Positions 39,112-49,783 of a DNA stretch of 64,000 bases are shown one piece after another; the stretch's first letter is position 1, and every line of letters starts with the position of its first letter. The notes beneath the pieces were generated by a model. It had not been told where the DNA came from and did no database searches. It worked only from the letters and a program-made list of their open reading frames with translations. Source of the DNA: Prochlorococcus sp. scB243_495D8 (GTDB lineage: Bacteria; Cyanobacteriota; Cyanobacteriia; PCC-6307; Cyanobiaceae); assembly GCA_000634195.1 (NCBI GenBank), contig JFLT01000015.1, forward strand, positions 1 through 64,000. The letters run 5' to 3'. The position numbers and the translations under genes are program-made.

Positions 39112-39294
39112 ATGGAAAATAAAAACGAAATTTTAGAAAAAAAAGTTTCTCCTCCAAGCTTTATAAAGCTTGCTATGAGAAATATGGTAAGGAAAGGCTC
39201 AAAAAGTATTTCTCATTTTTCAATAACCTTTCTAGTTTTAATTGGGATATTAATACTTGTGGCCACAATAGGTAAGCCTAATATTCCAGTTTAA
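39112..39294 (+). CDS. DUF3285 small membrane protein
   Basis: A 60-residue protein with one membrane helix (SITFLVLIGILILVATIG, about residues 37-54) after a basic head with SPPSFIKLAMRNMVRKGSKS. This pattern fits the cyanobacterial DUF3285 family, whose function is not known. It lies 3 bp after prfB and 6 bp before ybeY, so it is probably in the same operon. The positive-inside rule puts its N-terminus in the cytoplasm. Confidence 0.85.
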   Translation: MENKNEILEKKVSPPSFIKLAMRNMVRKGSKSISHFSITFLVLIGILILVATIGKPNIPV

Positions 39295-39300
39295 GAATAT

Positions 39301-39840
39301 ATGAAAGAAAAAATTATTTCTGAAATAAATTTAGATTTGGTTTTTCAATGTAATGATTTCTCTCAATTTTCAAATAAGTTAAAAGATACTAAAACCCATC
39401 TTATTTTTGAATCTATTTTTTGGGAGAAAGTTTTTTTATCTTGGATAAATACTATATTAAAAAAAGAGGATTATGAATTACCAAATTATATTTTTGAAAA
39501 AGAATCTTTTTCATTAGGCTTACAGATAATATCTAATCAAGAAATTGCTTCTTTGAATAAGAAATGGATGCAAAAAAATGGTCCAACTGATGTTCTATCT
39601 TTTCCAATTATTTCTGATGAATCTCTAAATAATTTAGATCATATAGAGTTGGGAGATATTTTTATATCATTAGAGATGGCACTTGAGCAATCTTATGAAT
39701 ATAAACATTCAATCTATAGAGAGATGATCTGGTTGGCTAGTCATGGATTTTTACATCTTTTGGGATGGGAACATAATAATGAGCATGATTTAGAAAATAT
39801 GTTAAATTTCCAAGAATATTTAATTACTCGATTAGATTAA
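39301..39840 (+). CDS. ybeY: Endoribonuclease YbeY, rRNA maturation factor
   Basis: Zn-dependent RNase needed for 16S rRNA 3'-end processing and ribosome quality control. The 179-residue protein has the [14 protein letters not shown] block (about residue 93) and the metal motif [17 protein letters not shown] (about residue 142), the HxxxHxxxxxH type. The N-terminal extension of about 50 residues is longer than in E. coli, as in other cyanobacteria. It is between the DUF3285 gene and dgkA. Confidence 0.94.
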   Translation: MKEKIISEINLDLVFQCNDFSQFSNKLKDTKTHLIFESIFWEKVFLSWINTILKKEDYELPNYIFEKESFSLGLQIISNQEIASLNKKWMQKNGPTDVLSFPIISDESLNNLDHIELGDIFISLEMALEQSYEYKHSIYREMIWLASHGFLHLLGWEHNNEHDLENMLNFQEYLITRLD

Positions 39841-39846
39841 AAATAA

Positions 39847-40257
39847 ATGGCAAAAAAAATAAACTATTTAGAAAATAGAAAAGAATCATACAAAACTTCT
39901 AGTAATGTATTTATAAGTTTTAAGTATGCTTTCAGTGGTATTAGTTATGTATTAAAAACTTCAAGAAATTTTAAAATTCAATTAATTTTTGCAGTTGCAA
40001 GTTTAATAATTGGTTTTTTACTAAAAATTAGTCTAAGTAATTATGTTATTTTGATTGCAACAATAATGTCTGTTTTAATATTAGAAATATTGAACACATC
40101 TATTGAATCAATCGTTAATTTAGTAGTGAAAAAAGAATTTAGTATTTTGGCTAAAATTTCAAAAGATACTTCTGCAGGAGCAGTATTATTAGCTTCCATT
40201 AATTCTGTTATTATTGCTGTATATATCTTTGTTCCTAAAATAAAGTTGTTATTTTAA
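39847..40257 (+). CDS. dgkA: Diacylglycerol kinase (DgkA family)
   Basis: Small membrane lipid kinase of 136 residues that phosphorylates diacylglycerol or undecaprenol. The C-terminal core has three hydrophobic helices with SRNFKIQLIFAVASLIIGF, then ILEILNTSIESIVNLVVKKE (the E-x-x-N-x-x-x-E catalytic type) and DTSAGAVLLASIN. In Gram-positive DgkA-like proteins the substrate is undecaprenol; in cyanobacteria it is not settled. It starts 6 bp after ybeY, a common pairing (ybeY-dgkA) in many bacteria. Confidence 0.91.
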   Translation: MAKKINYLENRKESYKTSSNVFISFKYAFSGISYVLKTSRNFKIQLIFAVASLIIGFLLKISLSNYVILIATIMSVLILEILNTSIESIVNLVVKKEFSILAKISKDTSAGAVLLASINSVIIAVYIFVPKIKLLF

Positions 40258-40269
40258 ATCCATATAAAT

Positions 40270-40866
40270 ATGTTTCTTGTTATTGATAATTACGATAGTT
40301 TTACTTATAACCTTGTTCAATATTTAGGAGAACTTTCAGTTGAGCATGAAATAACTAAAGAATTAATAGTTAAAAGAAATGATGAAATTACTTTAGAAGA
40401 AATTATCAAACTAAATCCTGGTGGAATTCTCTTATCTCCAGGTCCAGGTAATCCAGATCAATCTGGAATTTGTCTGCCAATTCTAAAAAAATTATCTAAA
40501 AATATTCCGACCTTGGGAGTTTGTTTAGGTCATCAAGCTTTGGCCCAAGCTTTTGGAGGTAAGGTTATAGTTGGGAAAGAACTTATGCATGGTAAGACAT
40601 CCAAAATATTTCATAATCAAAAAGGATTGTTTAAAGATATCGAGACTCCATTTGTGGCTACTAGATACCATAGTCTTATAGTTGATTCAAGTTCTTTACC
40701 ATCTTGTTTCGACATAACTGCGACTTTAGAAGACTCAACAATTATGGCTATCTCTCATAAAGAATATAAATATTTACATGGGGTACAGTTCCATCCTGAA
40801 AGTGTGTTGACGCAATTTGGTCATAAATTAATTAGTAATTTTCTAAAAATGGCTGAACAAAAGTAA
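40270..40866 (+). CDS. pabA: Anthranilate/aminodeoxychorismate synthase glutamine amidotransferase
   Basis: Class I glutamine amidotransferase that supplies ammonia to the chorismate-using partner for tryptophan (TrpG) and/or folate (PabA). The 198-residue protein starts MFLVIDNYDSFTYNLVQYLG and has the oxyanion block LLSPGPGNPDQSG, the catalytic Cys in LGVCLGHQALAQAFGG (about residue 79) and the His/Glu pair in HGVQFHPESVLT. One shared amidotransferase may serve both pathways; the symbol is a convention. No component I gene is adjacent. Confidence 0.93.
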   Translation: MFLVIDNYDSFTYNLVQYLGELSVEHEITKELIVKRNDEITLEEIIKLNPGGILLSPGPGNPDQSGICLPILKKLSKNIPTLGVCLGHQALAQAFGGKVIVGKELMHGKTSKIFHNQKGLFKDIETPFVATRYHSLIVDSSSLPSCFDITATLEDSTIMAISHKEYKYLHGVQFHPESVLTQFGHKLISNFLKMAEQK

Positions 40867-40886
40867 AATAAAAAAAAATTAATATT

Positions 40887-41612
40887 ATGATTTCTCAAAT
40901 TAAAAACTTTTTATTTTTGATATTAGTTAGCTCTTTTTTACCTACTTCATTATTGGCAAGGAACTTAGGAATAAAAAGTTTGGGACATAGTAGTTTTTTA
41001 ATTACTAGTGCAGATAAATCTATTCTTATAAATCCCTTTAAAGCAATAGGTTGTGCAAGTAATTTAAAGGAGCCAAAAGAAGTCAACGTAGATTTTATTT
41101 TGGCTAGTTCTAGGCTTCCAGATGAAGGATATAACCCTAATGATCAATTAATGTTCGTTGAGCCAGGAATCTATCAATTTGAGGATATTTTATTAAATGG
41201 AATTTCTGTACCACATGACAGAGTAGATGGAAGAAGATTTGGGATGGCAACTGTTTGGAGTTGGGAGCAGAATGATCTTAAAATTGTTCATATGGGAGGA
41301 GCTGCTGGTGATATTGATATAAACAGTCAAATTATTTTGTCTAGTCCAGATATATTGTTTATTTCAATTGGAGGAGGAATAAAATCTTACAATGGTAAAG
41401 AAGCCTCAAAAATAGTTAAGCTTCTAAAACCTAATGTAGTTATTCCTGTTCACTTTGAACCCGGCAAAAAAATTAATAAAGAATGTGATTTCTCAAATGC
41501 TGATTTATTTATCGAAAATATGAAAGATTTTAAAGTAAAATATGTTGGAAAAGAATTTCAAATAAAATCTAAAAGAATCGATCAAAATACAATTTATATT
41601 TTCAGTAATTAA
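40887..41612 (+). CDS. MBL-fold protein with altered metal motif, exported
   Basis: A 241-residue protein with an N-terminal signal-like segment (FLFLILVSSFLPTSLLA, about residues 8-24). The fold is UlaG-like metallo-beta-lactamase: LGHSSFLITSADKSILINPF at the start, later VPHDRVDGRRFGMATVW, VHMGGAAGDID and VVIPVHFEPG. The usual THxHxDH metal motif is replaced by LASSRLPDEGYNPND (about residues 73-87), so the usual two-metal hydrolase site looks broken. Related cyanobacterial proteins seem to share this, but I cannot check. It is likely at the membrane or in the periplasm. It overlaps the hisC-like gene by 4 bp. Confidence 0.8.
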   Translation: MISQIKNFLFLILVSSFLPTSLLARNLGIKSLGHSSFLITSADKSILINPFKAIGCASNLKEPKEVNVDFILASSRLPDEGYNPNDQLMFVEPGIYQFEDILLNGISVPHDRVDGRRFGMATVWSWEQNDLKIVHMGGAAGDIDINSQIILSSPDILFISIGGGIKSYNGKEASKIVKLLKPNVVIPVHFEPGKKINKECDFSNADLFIENMKDFKVKYVGKEFQIKSKRIDQNTIYIFSN

Positions 41613-42718
41613 TTTTTTAAATCTAATATCTTGTAATTGTCCCAGAAAAAAATCATTTGTTCTTTAGTTCCAATACTAACTCTTATAGAATTACCAATAT
41701 CTTTTTTGTTTTCCATACTTCTAATAAGAATACCTTTTTCTCTCATCTGTTGTATTAAGATTTTAGGATCTTTTTTTGGCCAAATTAAGAAATAATTACC
41801 TCCACTAAAGTGAGTTCTGATTTTTGTTGATTTAAATTTATTTAAAATCCATTCCCTCGCCTTTTTTACCTCTAAAACATAATTATCAATATATGATTTG
41901 TCTTTAAGTGCTGCTAATGAAGCTGTTATGGCAAAGCTGTTTACATCATATGGTCCTGTAACTTTATTAATGTACTGAATTAAACTTTTATTGCCAAAAG
42001 TAAAACCTATTCTTAAACCAGCTAGACCTGCAGTTTTTGAAAGAGATTGGATTATGAGTATATTTTTATTCTTTTCAAAATCTATCGATTCAAGAAGACT
42101 ATCTCCATTAAATTTTTCATATAGTTCATCAACAACTATTAATGAATCTTTATTGATATTGGCTAAATTAATTATTTCATGAGAGCTTAGAACAGTGCCT
42201 GTTGGATTATTTGGATTGCAAATAAATATTAACTTTGGATTATGCTTTATTATTTTTTCTCTAAATTCTTCGATGGGGAATAGAAAATTTTCTCCAATGT
42301 AAGAACAACTTATTTTTTTCATTCCTCGGATTTCTGCACAAGGAGAATAGTAACCAAAAGTTGGATTTGTGGTTAGAAATATTTGATCTTTTTCTCCAAA
42401 GCAATTGAAAATTGCATTTATTGCTGCATCTGCTCCATTGAAAATTCCGATTTCATCATTACCAAATTTTCTTGAATCAAGATATTTATCACATAAAAAT
42501 TTTTTTAAAAAATTATATTCTGGATAAATTGAAATCTCATCTAATTTTATCGCTTGTAATGCCTCTAGAACCTTAGGACTTGGACCTAAAGTATTTTCAT
42601 TAAAGTCTAAGCGGAGTAAATTTCTTCTATTTTCTAAAGGTGCAGAGTAAGACTGCATATTTATTATTTCTTCTCTTGGTTTTGGAAAAAGATTATTTAA
42701 TGGATCAAAATCATTCAT
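41609..42718 (-). CDS. hisC: Class I/II aminotransferase, histidinol-phosphate type
   Basis: PLP aminotransferase of 369 residues. Motifs: LRLDFNENTLGPSPKVLEAL near the N-terminus, FICNPNNPTGTVLSSHEIIN (about residue 168), the PLP Lys in IQSLSKTAGLAGLRIGF (about residue 227) and the final NSIRVSIGTKEQM. This is the HisC-like group, converting imidazole-acetol phosphate to histidinol phosphate. Other amine donors and substrates are possible, because cyanobacteria have more than one HisC-like enzyme. Its start overlaps the argS stop by 1 bp (TAATG), so the two are coupled. Confidence 0.85.
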   Translation of the reverse strand: MNDFDPLNNLFPKPREEIINMQSYSAPLENRRNLLRLDFNENTLGPSPKVLEALQAIKLDEISIYPEYNFLKKFLCDKYLDSRKFGNDEIGIFNGADAAINAIFNCFGEKDQIFLTTNPTFGYYSPCAEIRGMKKISCSYIGENFLFPIEEFREKIIKHNPKLIFICNPNNPTGTVLSSHEIINLANINKDSLIVVDELYEKFNGDSLLESIDFEKNKNILIIQSLSKTAGLAGLRIGFTFGNKSLIQYINKVTGPYDVNSFAITASLAALKDKSYIDNYVLEVKKAREWILNKFKSTKIRTHFSGGNYFLIWPKKDPKILIQQMREKGILIRSMENKKDIGNSIRVSIGTKEQMIFFWDNYKILDLKN

Positions 42719-44532
42719 TACATTCTTTCTAAAGTTTCAATTCCTAAAAGCTCTAAGCTTAATTTTAGTGTTTTTGTAGTTAGGTCACATAAATTAAGCC
42801 TAGAAATTTTTATATTTTTTTCTTCTTTGAGGATTGGAACTTGATCATAGAATCTATTAAAAGTCTGACATAGCTCGAACAGATAATTGCATAATCTATT
42901 TGGCATTAAGTCTTTTTCAATAGAAATTATGACTTCATCGAACTTAAGTAATTTTCTGATAAGTTTCCACTCAGATTTATGTTCATAATTTACGTACTGA
43001 AAATCTTTATAGTCATAAACAAAATTATTTTTTCTTTTAATTCCTAAAATTCTTACAAGTGTATATAACAAATAAGGAGCAGTATTACCATTTAGGGAAA
43101 GCATTTTATCAAAACTAAATTGATAATTGGTAATCCTATTTTGACTTAAATCTGCATACTTAACAGCTCCTAATCCAATAATTCTTGAAGTATTTGCTAT
43201 AAATTCTTCGGTCTCATAACGATCTTCATCTTCTAATCTTTTCAATAAATCTTCTTTTGCTCTTCTAACTGCTTCATCTAATAAATCTTTTAGGCGTATT
43301 GTTTCACCTTCTCTTGTCTTTAGTTTTTTGCCATCAATTCCTTGAACTAACCCAAAAGGGACATGGTCTACTTGACAATTTTCTGGTATCCATTTTGCTT
43401 TTTTTGCAACTTGAAAAACTCCAGCAAAATGATTTGCTTGCCCATGATCAGTTACATAAATAATTCTTGAAGCATCATCGCCATTAGGAGGTTTATTGAA
43501 TCTGTATCTTATAGCAGCAAGATCTGTAGTGGCATAATTAAAACCCCCATCTTTTTTTTGAATAATTAGCGGTAAAGGTTTGCCTTCTTTATTAGTCATC
43601 CCATCTAAAAATACACATTTTGCTCCTTGATCTTCTACTAATATTTTTTCTAAATTCAAATCATCAATAACTGATTTTAAGAAGGGATTATAAAAAGATT
43701 CACCTCTTTCTTCTATTTTTATTTTTAAATTTTTATAGATTTCATCAAATTCTTTCCTTGATTGATCACATAATAATTTCCAAGCTTTAATCGATTTAAT
43801 ATCTCCACTTTGTAACTTAACTACTTCCTCTCTAGATCTTTTTTGGAATTCAGATTCGTTATCAAATCTTTTTTTTGATTCTTTATAAAATTCAACTAAA
43901 TCACTTATTTTGATCTTTCCTATTTCTTCTAGATCATTTGAATATAAATCTTTGAGCTGAGTAATAAGCATGCCAAATTGTGTTCCCCAATCACCAACAT
44001 GATTGAGTCTTAATACTTCATAACCTCTTAACTCGAAAATTCTAGATATTGAGTCACCTATTATTGTTGATCTTAAATGTCCTACATGCATTTCTTTAGC
44101 AATATTAGGGCTAGAAAAATCTACAATAACTTTATTGGACAAACCACTATCTAAATCTTTTCTAATTAGAGGTATGCCAGCCCTATTGCATTGAATATTT
44201 GACTTAATTTCATTTATTAGAACCTCATCTTTTAATTTTATATTTATAAATCCAGGTCCAGCTATTTCTAGACTCTTACATAATTTTGATATGCTTATAT
44301 TTTTATTTAAAAGGTTAATAAAATCATTAGAAATATCTCTTGGGTTCTTTTTATATATTTTAGATAAACTTAAACAAACATTACATTGATAATCACCAAA
44401 TTCCTCTTTTGATGATTGTGTAATTAAATTTTTTCGAAGAATTTCGAATTCTCCTTTTTTATCATTTTTTTCAAGACTATCTAAAAGAGATTGTTCAAAT
44501 TGTTTTGTTAATTCTTTAAAAATGATTAGCAT
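42718..44532 (-). CDS. argS: Arginyl-tRNA synthetase
   Basis: Class I synthetase that charges tRNA-Arg. The 604-residue protein has the N-terminal Add1 domain, the catalytic HIGH-type motif [20 protein letters not shown] (about residues 116-135) and [20 protein letters not shown] in the fold. The KMSKS loop is of the divergent ArgRS type ([14 protein letters not shown]). A C-terminal DALR-type anticodon domain ends the protein. It is 27 bp downstream of nadC on the same strand. Confidence 0.97.
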   Translation of the reverse strand: MLIIFKELTKQFEQSLLDSLEKNDKKGEFEILRKNLITQSSKEEFGDYQCNVCLSLSKIYKKNPRDISNDFINLLNKNISISKLCKSLEIAGPGFINIKLKDEVLINEIKSNIQCNRAGIPLIRKDLDSGLSNKVIVDFSSPNIAKEMHVGHLRSTIIGDSISRIFELRGYEVLRLNHVGDWGTQFGMLITQLKDLYSNDLEEIGKIKISDLVEFYKESKKRFDNESEFQKRSREEVVKLQSGDIKSIKAWKLLCDQSRKEFDEIYKNLKIKIEERGESFYNPFLKSVIDDLNLEKILVEDQGAKCVFLDGMTNKEGKPLPLIIQKKDGGFNYATTDLAAIRYRFNKPPNGDDASRIIYVTDHGQANHFAGVFQVAKKAKWIPENCQVDHVPFGLVQGIDGKKLKTREGETIRLKDLLDEAVRRAKEDLLKRLEDEDRYETEEFIANTSRIIGLGAVKYADLSQNRITNYQFSFDKMLSLNGNTAPYLLYTLVRILGIKRKNNFVYDYKDFQYVNYEHKSEWKLIRKLLKFDEVIISIEKDLMPNRLCNYLFELCQTFNRFYDQVPILKEEKNIKISRLNLCDLTTKTLKLSLELLGIETLERM

Positions 44533-44559
44533 TAATTATTCAATTATTTATCTATATAA

Positions 44560-45426
44560 TTAATTAATATAACGCATACTCAAATCAATCCAATTACTTT
44601 TGGTGATTGAAGAACTTGTTGAAATCAAATCAATACCTTTTATTAGATATTTACTAATTTCTTCAGGGTTAATTCCAGAAACTTCTAGTATCAAATTTTT
44701 ATTTACTTCTTTTTTTAAGCTATTCATTGATAAATCTCTTAATTCTTGAACGTTTTTTTTGATTATTTCAGGGCTAAGTTCATCCAATAAGACACTATCT
44801 GCTCCTGCTAATACTGCTTCTTTTGCCTGTTCGATATTCTCAGCTTCAATTATGATATGAGTTGTAAAAGGCGAATTTAGTCGAATTTTTTTTACTGCAT
44901 TATTAAGATTATCTGTCCATGCAATGTGATTTTCTTTTATCATAGCTGCATCGTATAATCCCATTCTATGATTGACTCCACCTCCGCATTTGAATGCATA
45001 TTTTTCAAATATTCTTAAGCCAGGAGTCGTTTTCCTAGTATCTGCTAATTTTATATTTGTACCTTCTAACTTATTTACAAGATTCTTTGTGTATGTTGAT
45101 ATTCCAGATAAATGCATTGCTATATTTAAGCTTATTCTTTCACTAGCTAGCAAACTTTTTGAAGGCCCATATATTTCTAAGAGTTTTTGATCTTTAACAA
45201 ATTGATCTCCATCAGAGATATTAAATTTTGGACTGATTTTTAAATCAATTTTTCTAAAAATTTCTTTTATAATTTCAACCCCGCAGAATATACCCTCCTC
45301 TTTTGCAATCCAATATGCATTACCATTCTCTTCTGTAATAGAGGAACTTGTAAGATCTCCCCTACCTATATCTTCATCGATCCAATTATCAATGATTTTA
45401 CTTATTATTGAAGCATTTAAATCCAC
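44560..45426 (-). CDS. nadC: Nicotinate-nucleotide pyrophosphorylase
   Basis: Quinolinate phosphoribosyltransferase in de novo NAD synthesis. The 288-residue protein has DEDIGRGDLTSSSI near the N-terminus, LADTRKTTPGLRIFEKYAFK (about residues 131-150), the substrate-binding GGGVNHRMGLYDAAMIKENH and LLDELSPEIIKKN. It is full length and intact. It is followed by argS with a 27-bp gap and preceded by mnmE with 82 bp. Confidence 0.96.
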   Translation of the reverse strand: MDLNASIISKIIDNWIDEDIGRGDLTSSSITEENGNAYWIAKEEGIFCGVEIIKEIFRKIDLKISPKFNISDGDQFVKDQKLLEIYGPSKSLLASERISLNIAMHLSGISTYTKNLVNKLEGTNIKLADTRKTTPGLRIFEKYAFKCGGGVNHRMGLYDAAMIKENHIAWTDNLNNAVKKIRLNSPFTTHIIIEAENIEQAKEAVLAGADSVLLDELSPEIIKKNVQELRDLSMNSLKKEVNKNLILEVSGINPEEISKYLIKGIDLISTSSSITKSNWIDLSMRYIN

Positions 45427-45508
45427 TAAACTAAGAAATAATTAATTAATAAAAATTAAACTGAAGTTAGAGAATCAACTATATATCACTATGTAATTTA
45501 ACTCAAAT

Positions 45509-46891
45509 TTATTTACCAATACAAAACTTAGAAAAAATATTATCTAGAAGTTCCTCTGTTAATTCTTGACCAGTTATTTTAGATAAGTTTTGAATTCCAT
45601 CTCTCAGCTCAATTGATAACAAATCAAATGGCAATTTATTTTCAATTATTTCATCAGTATCATTTAAATTAGATAAGCAAGCAGACAAATTTGTTAGATG
45701 TCTTTCGTTTAAAAATATATTGATATTTTCTACTTGTTTTAATCCGCATTTTTTTATAATTGTGTCTATTAATAATCTTTCACCATCATTATTCTTAATA
45801 CTCATAAGAATTGTGTTTTTTAACTCATTTGAATTAATATTTTTGCAATCAATTAAATCTTTTTTATTGCCCAAAATAGTAATTAATTTTTCTTTGGGAA
45901 TTTCTTGTATTATTTTTTTGTCTTCTTCATTAAATCCTTCTTCAAGACTATAAATATAAATTATAAAATCTGACTCTTTTATTTTCCCAAAACTTTTTTT
46001 AATTCCAATACTTTCAATTTGTTCATGAGTTTCTCTTATGCCAGCAGTATCAATTATTTTCATTGGAATATCATTAATAGTTAAATTAACTTCAATAACA
46101 TCTCTAGTTGTTCCAGGAATATTAGTTACGATTGCTTTCTCTTTTTTTGCAAGCAAATTTAATAAAGAGCTTTTGCCAACATTTGTTTTACCTATAAGCG
46201 CAATGGATATTCCATTATGAATATATGAATTTCTTTTTGCATTTTCTATTAGTAATTCTATTTTTTCTTTGACTTTTTTAATATTTTTTAGATATTTGGT
46301 GTAATCAAAATCTGTGAAGTCTTCTTCAAAATCAACTCTCGCTTCTATTTCGCAAAGTTGATTTATAAGGTCATTTTTAATATCATCAATTTTTTTCTTT
46401 ATTTCTCCTTGAACCCCGCTAAAGGCTAACTCGGCTGATCTGGTATTGCTTGCATTAATTAATTGATTAATCGACTCGGCTTGAGTAAGGTCTATTTTCC
46501 CATTAAGAAAAGCTCTTTGACTAAATTCTCCTGGGTTTGCAAGTCTAACTCTAGAATTACTAGATAATAATATCTTTAAAACTTTATTTACTATGATAAT
46601 TCCGCCATGGCAATGAAGTTCAACTACATCCTCTCCTGTGAAGCTATTTGGGGATTTCATCACTAAGATTAAAACCTCATCTATAAATTTATTTTGTTTA
46701 TTTTCCTGAATAAAACCACGAAAAACTCTATGTGATTCCCATGCATATTTAGATTTAGTTTGAACAATCTTTTTGCAAGAATTTATTGCGTCTTTCCCTG
46801 ATGCTCTTATTATCGCAACTCCTCCCTTCCCAATACTTATAGCTGAAGCAATTGCGGCTATCGTATCTTCTGTAGTAACTATCGAATCCAT
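45509..46891 (-). CDS. mnmE: tRNA modification GTPase MnmE
   Basis: With MnmG, modifies U34 of tRNAs (cmnm5U). The 460-residue protein has the N-terminal folate domain ([20 protein letters not shown], then ELHCHGG), a central helical part, the G domain with [20 protein letters not shown] (about residue 228), [21 protein letters not shown] and LGNKKD, and the C-terminal active Cys in the final FCIGK. All are intact. It is divergent from the DUF2062 gene (66 bp). Confidence 0.96.
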   Translation of the reverse strand: MDSIVTTEDTIAAIASAISIGKGGVAIIRASGKDAINSCKKIVQTKSKYAWESHRVFRGFIQENKQNKFIDEVLILVMKSPNSFTGEDVVELHCHGGIIIVNKVLKILLSSNSRVRLANPGEFSQRAFLNGKIDLTQAESINQLINASNTRSAELAFSGVQGEIKKKIDDIKNDLINQLCEIEARVDFEEDFTDFDYTKYLKNIKKVKEKIELLIENAKRNSYIHNGISIALIGKTNVGKSSLLNLLAKKEKAIVTNIPGTTRDVIEVNLTINDIPMKIIDTAGIRETHEQIESIGIKKSFGKIKESDFIIYIYSLEEGFNEEDKKIIQEIPKEKLITILGNKKDLIDCKNINSNELKNTILMSIKNNDGERLLIDTIIKKCGLKQVENINIFLNERHLTNLSACLSNLNDTDEIIENKLPFDLLSIELRDGIQNLSKITGQELTEELLDNIFSKFCIGK

Positions 46892-46957
46892 CTCTCGCTT
46901 TGTTATGGATAATTAAGTAAAATTATCAAGAATTTAATTTTGAAATTTTCTTTCTGA

Positions 46958-47401
46958 ATGAGATTTAAAAGAGATATTACCTATAAGAAAATTCTATCAT
47001 TATTTAGGAGTCAGAATGGAAGTCCTTTCTTTAATGCTAAAGGTTTAGCTATAGGGGTATTTAGTGGTTGCTTTCCATTTTTTGGTTTTCAGACTTTAAT
47101 GGGAGTATTTTTTGCGAAAATAGCTAAGGGAAATATTGTTCTAGCTGCAATTGGTACTTGGATCAGCAACCCTTTTACTTATATTCCACTTTATTATTTT
47201 AACTATAAAGTTGGTTCGATTTTTTTAAAAAATCCTTCTAATAAAATTCTTGAAAAAAGTTTAGTTATTGATGACTTATGGAAACAAGGTAGAATTTTTT
47301 CCTTAAAATTACTCTTAGGTTCTTCTTGTGTAGGTATTTTATTAGCTTTGATTTGCGGCAGTATTGTTTTCTTTATCTACAAGATAAAAAGTAAAAGATA
47401 G
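46958..47401 (+). CDS. DUF2062 membrane protein
   Basis: A 147-residue protein of family DUF2062, with unknown function. The block SPFFNAKGLAIGVFSGCFPF (about residues 22-41), FGFQTLMGVFFAKIAKGNIV and WISNPFTYIPLYYFNYKVG fit the family. Hydrophobic stretches lie at about 28-48, 60-80 and 115-140. Related proteins occur near lipid or envelope genes in other bacteria. It converges on spoT with 18 bp between. Confidence 0.86.
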   Translation: MRFKRDITYKKILSLFRSQNGSPFFNAKGLAIGVFSGCFPFFGFQTLMGVFFAKIAKGNIVLAAIGTWISNPFTYIPLYYFNYKVGSIFLKNPSNKILEKSLVIDDLWKQGRIFSLKLLLGSSCVGILLALICGSIVFFIYKIKSKR

Positions 47402-47419
47402 ATTGATCTGATTTTAAAA

Positions 47420-49729
47420 TTAACTTTGTCCAACTCTGGCAATATCTAAAACATCTGCCATTGATTTAATTTGTTCAATTGTTTTGTGAAGCTGATTATA
47501 ACTTTCAAGACCTACACAAAGATTAATAATAGCTGGTTTACCATAAGCAGTTTTAACATTGGCATCACTAACGTTTATACCTTTATCAGATAAACGCATA
47601 AGAATATCTTTAAGAACCCCAACTCGATCAATTACTTCTATTCGTAGCTGAATTGGAAACTTATTATCGCCAGTTTTATTATCTTGATTCCAACCGACAG
47701 GTAATCTTCTCTCTATTGGAATTGGTATTACATTTTCACAATCTTCCCTATGTATAGTTATCCCATGGTTGCCTAGCGACACAGTTCCGATAATATCCTC
47801 GCCTGGGAGTGGGGAACAGCATTTACCTATTCTGTAATCAAGACCTTCTATCCCGGAAATTGGTGATTTAGCTGCTGTATTAAATTGATTATTGGATAAA
47901 TTATTATTACTTTTAAGAGATTTTGCTATTTCAGAGTCAGAATCATTTTTTACATCTTCTGTCTGTAATTTTATTTCTTCTCTTAGTCTGTTTAATACTT
48001 GATGCAAAGTTAAACCGCCAAAACCAAGTGATGCAAGAAGGTCTTCAGTAGTTTTTAAATTGCATCGATTTGCAACTTTTTTCATGGCTTCACTAGAAAG
48101 TAATGCTTCAAAACCGTTTCTACCTACTTCTTTTTCAAGTAAATCTCTACCTCTTTTAATCGTTTCATCACGATGGCTTTTCTTATACCATTGGCGAATT
48201 CTATTTTTAGCAGTTGGCGTAACTACAAAGTTCAGCCAATCCAAGCTTGGAGTAGCATTATTACTTGTCAAAATTTCTATGAAGTCACCATTTTGAAGTG
48301 CTGTAGATAATGGAGAAAGCTTTTCATTAATTCTTATTCCATTACAGTGATTTCCAACTTCAGAATGGATTCTGTAGGCGAAATCTATCGCGGTAGATCC
48401 TTTCCTTAAACCAACAACATCTCCTTTTGGAGTGATTACAAATACTTCTTCATCAAATAAATCTTCTTTAATTGAAGCTAAATAATCATTATGATCCCTT
48501 TCATTACCTTCTTGTTGCCATTCTACTAATTGTCTTAGCCAATTAAATCTCTCGGCATTACTTTTAGCAGGAGAACCACCCTCTTTATATTGCCAATGAG
48601 CGGCAATACCATATTCAGCAATTTGATGCATCGAAGTAGTTCTAATTTGAACTTCAATAGGTCGATGTCTTCCAATCACAGAAGTGTGTAAGGACTGATA
48701 TCCATTGGGTTTTGGTAATCCTATATAGTCTTTAAATCTACCTGGAATTGGTTTGAAAGTATCATGAACAACTGCTAAAGCTCTATAACAACTATCTGAA
48801 TTGTCCACGATAATTCTCAGGGCAGCAACATCATAAATCTCGTGAAAATGCTTTTGTTGTCTTTCCATTTTGCTCCAGATGCCATAAAGATGTTTTGGCC
48901 TTCCTGTTATTTCAAAATTTTTCAAACCCGCTGAATTCAAGTTTTCCTTCATAAGATTCAAAGTTACTTTTAATCTTTTTTCTCTATCACTTCTTTTAAC
49001 GGCGATTTGATCTTTAAGATCTAGATATTCTTTAGGCTCTAGGAATTTAAAAGCTAAATCTTCTAATTCCCATTTAAATCTGTTTATTCCTAGTCGATTA
49101 GCTAATGGTGCATAAATCTCTCTTGTTTCTCTCGCTATTCTTAGTTTTTTCTCATCATTTAGCCATTCAATTGTTCTCATGTTATGAAGTCGATCTGCAA
49201 GTTTAACTAAGACAACTCTGATATCGCTGGCCATAGCCAAAAACATTTTCCTAAGATTTTCAGCTTGTGCTTCAGTCCTGTTGTTAAAGTGAATGCCGCC
49301 TAATTTTGTTACACCCTCTACAAGTATTTTTACTTCTAATCCAAAATTTGTTTCTATTTCAGATAAATCAATGCCAGTATCTTCAACTACATCATGTAAA
49401 AGGCCTGCAGCAATAACAGATGAACTAGCACCTATTTCTTTAAGGAGATTTGCAACAGCAACCGGGTGGATAATGTATGGCTCGCCGCTCGCACGGAATT
49501 GTCCATCATGAGCTTTATAAGCAAGTTTAAAAGCCTTTACTATAAGGTTTTGATTCTCATCATTTTCTTTATTTGATTTTTCAAAATTATGAATATCTTT
49601 TAAAAGCCAATCGGGAATGTTTATTTGATAATTCAAAGATTCACTTTCATATTTTTTATTTTCAGGCAAAATAGTTTTGGAAACTTCAATTTCGTTTTTT
49701 TCTTTTGAATTTGCAGCTGCCTCGGACAT
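47420..49729 (-). CDS. spoT: Bifunctional (p)ppGpp synthetase/hydrolase
   Basis: RelA/SpoT homologue (Rel) of 769 residues controlling the stringent response. The hydrolase HD domain has FRASGEPYIIHPVAVANLL and LLHDVVEDTG (about residue 109), so it is active-looking. The synthetase domain has IPGRFKDYIGLPKPNGYQSL (about residues 319-338), with the RxKD-type motif of bifunctional Rel. A TGS domain (FVITPKGDVVGLRKGSTAID) and a C-terminal ACT domain (LRIEVIDRVGVLKDILMRLS) follow. It is probably the only long RSH in the genome, but that is inference. Confidence 0.95.
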   Translation of the reverse strand: MSEAAANSKEKNEIEVSKTILPENKKYESESLNYQINIPDWLLKDIHNFEKSNKENDENQNLIVKAFKLAYKAHDGQFRASGEPYIIHPVAVANLLKEIGASSSVIAAGLLHDVVEDTGIDLSEIETNFGLEVKILVEGVTKLGGIHFNNRTEAQAENLRKMFLAMASDIRVVLVKLADRLHNMRTIEWLNDEKKLRIARETREIYAPLANRLGINRFKWELEDLAFKFLEPKEYLDLKDQIAVKRSDREKRLKVTLNLMKENLNSAGLKNFEITGRPKHLYGIWSKMERQQKHFHEIYDVAALRIIVDNSDSCYRALAVVHDTFKPIPGRFKDYIGLPKPNGYQSLHTSVIGRHRPIEVQIRTTSMHQIAEYGIAAHWQYKEGGSPAKSNAERFNWLRQLVEWQQEGNERDHNDYLASIKEDLFDEEVFVITPKGDVVGLRKGSTAIDFAYRIHSEVGNHCNGIRINEKLSPLSTALQNGDFIEILTSNNATPSLDWLNFVVTPTAKNRIRQWYKKSHRDETIKRGRDLLEKEVGRNGFEALLSSEAMKKVANRCNLKTTEDLLASLGFGGLTLHQVLNRLREEIKLQTEDVKNDSDSEIAKSLKSNNNLSNNQFNTAAKSPISGIEGLDYRIGKCCSPLPGEDIIGTVSLGNHGITIHREDCENVIPIPIERRLPVGWNQDNKTGDNKFPIQLRIEVIDRVGVLKDILMRLSDKGINVSDANVKTAYGKPAIINLCVGLESYNQLHKTIEQIKSMADVLDIARVGQS

Positions 49730-49783
49730 TTTATATTGCTTTAGATGTATTTTATTTATGTCTAGAAAAATTTGCTATAAATT

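Noticed and set aside
41609-42718. Frameshift between hisC-like and argS
   Set aside because: The TAATG overlap is a normal 1-bp coupling and both proteins are complete.
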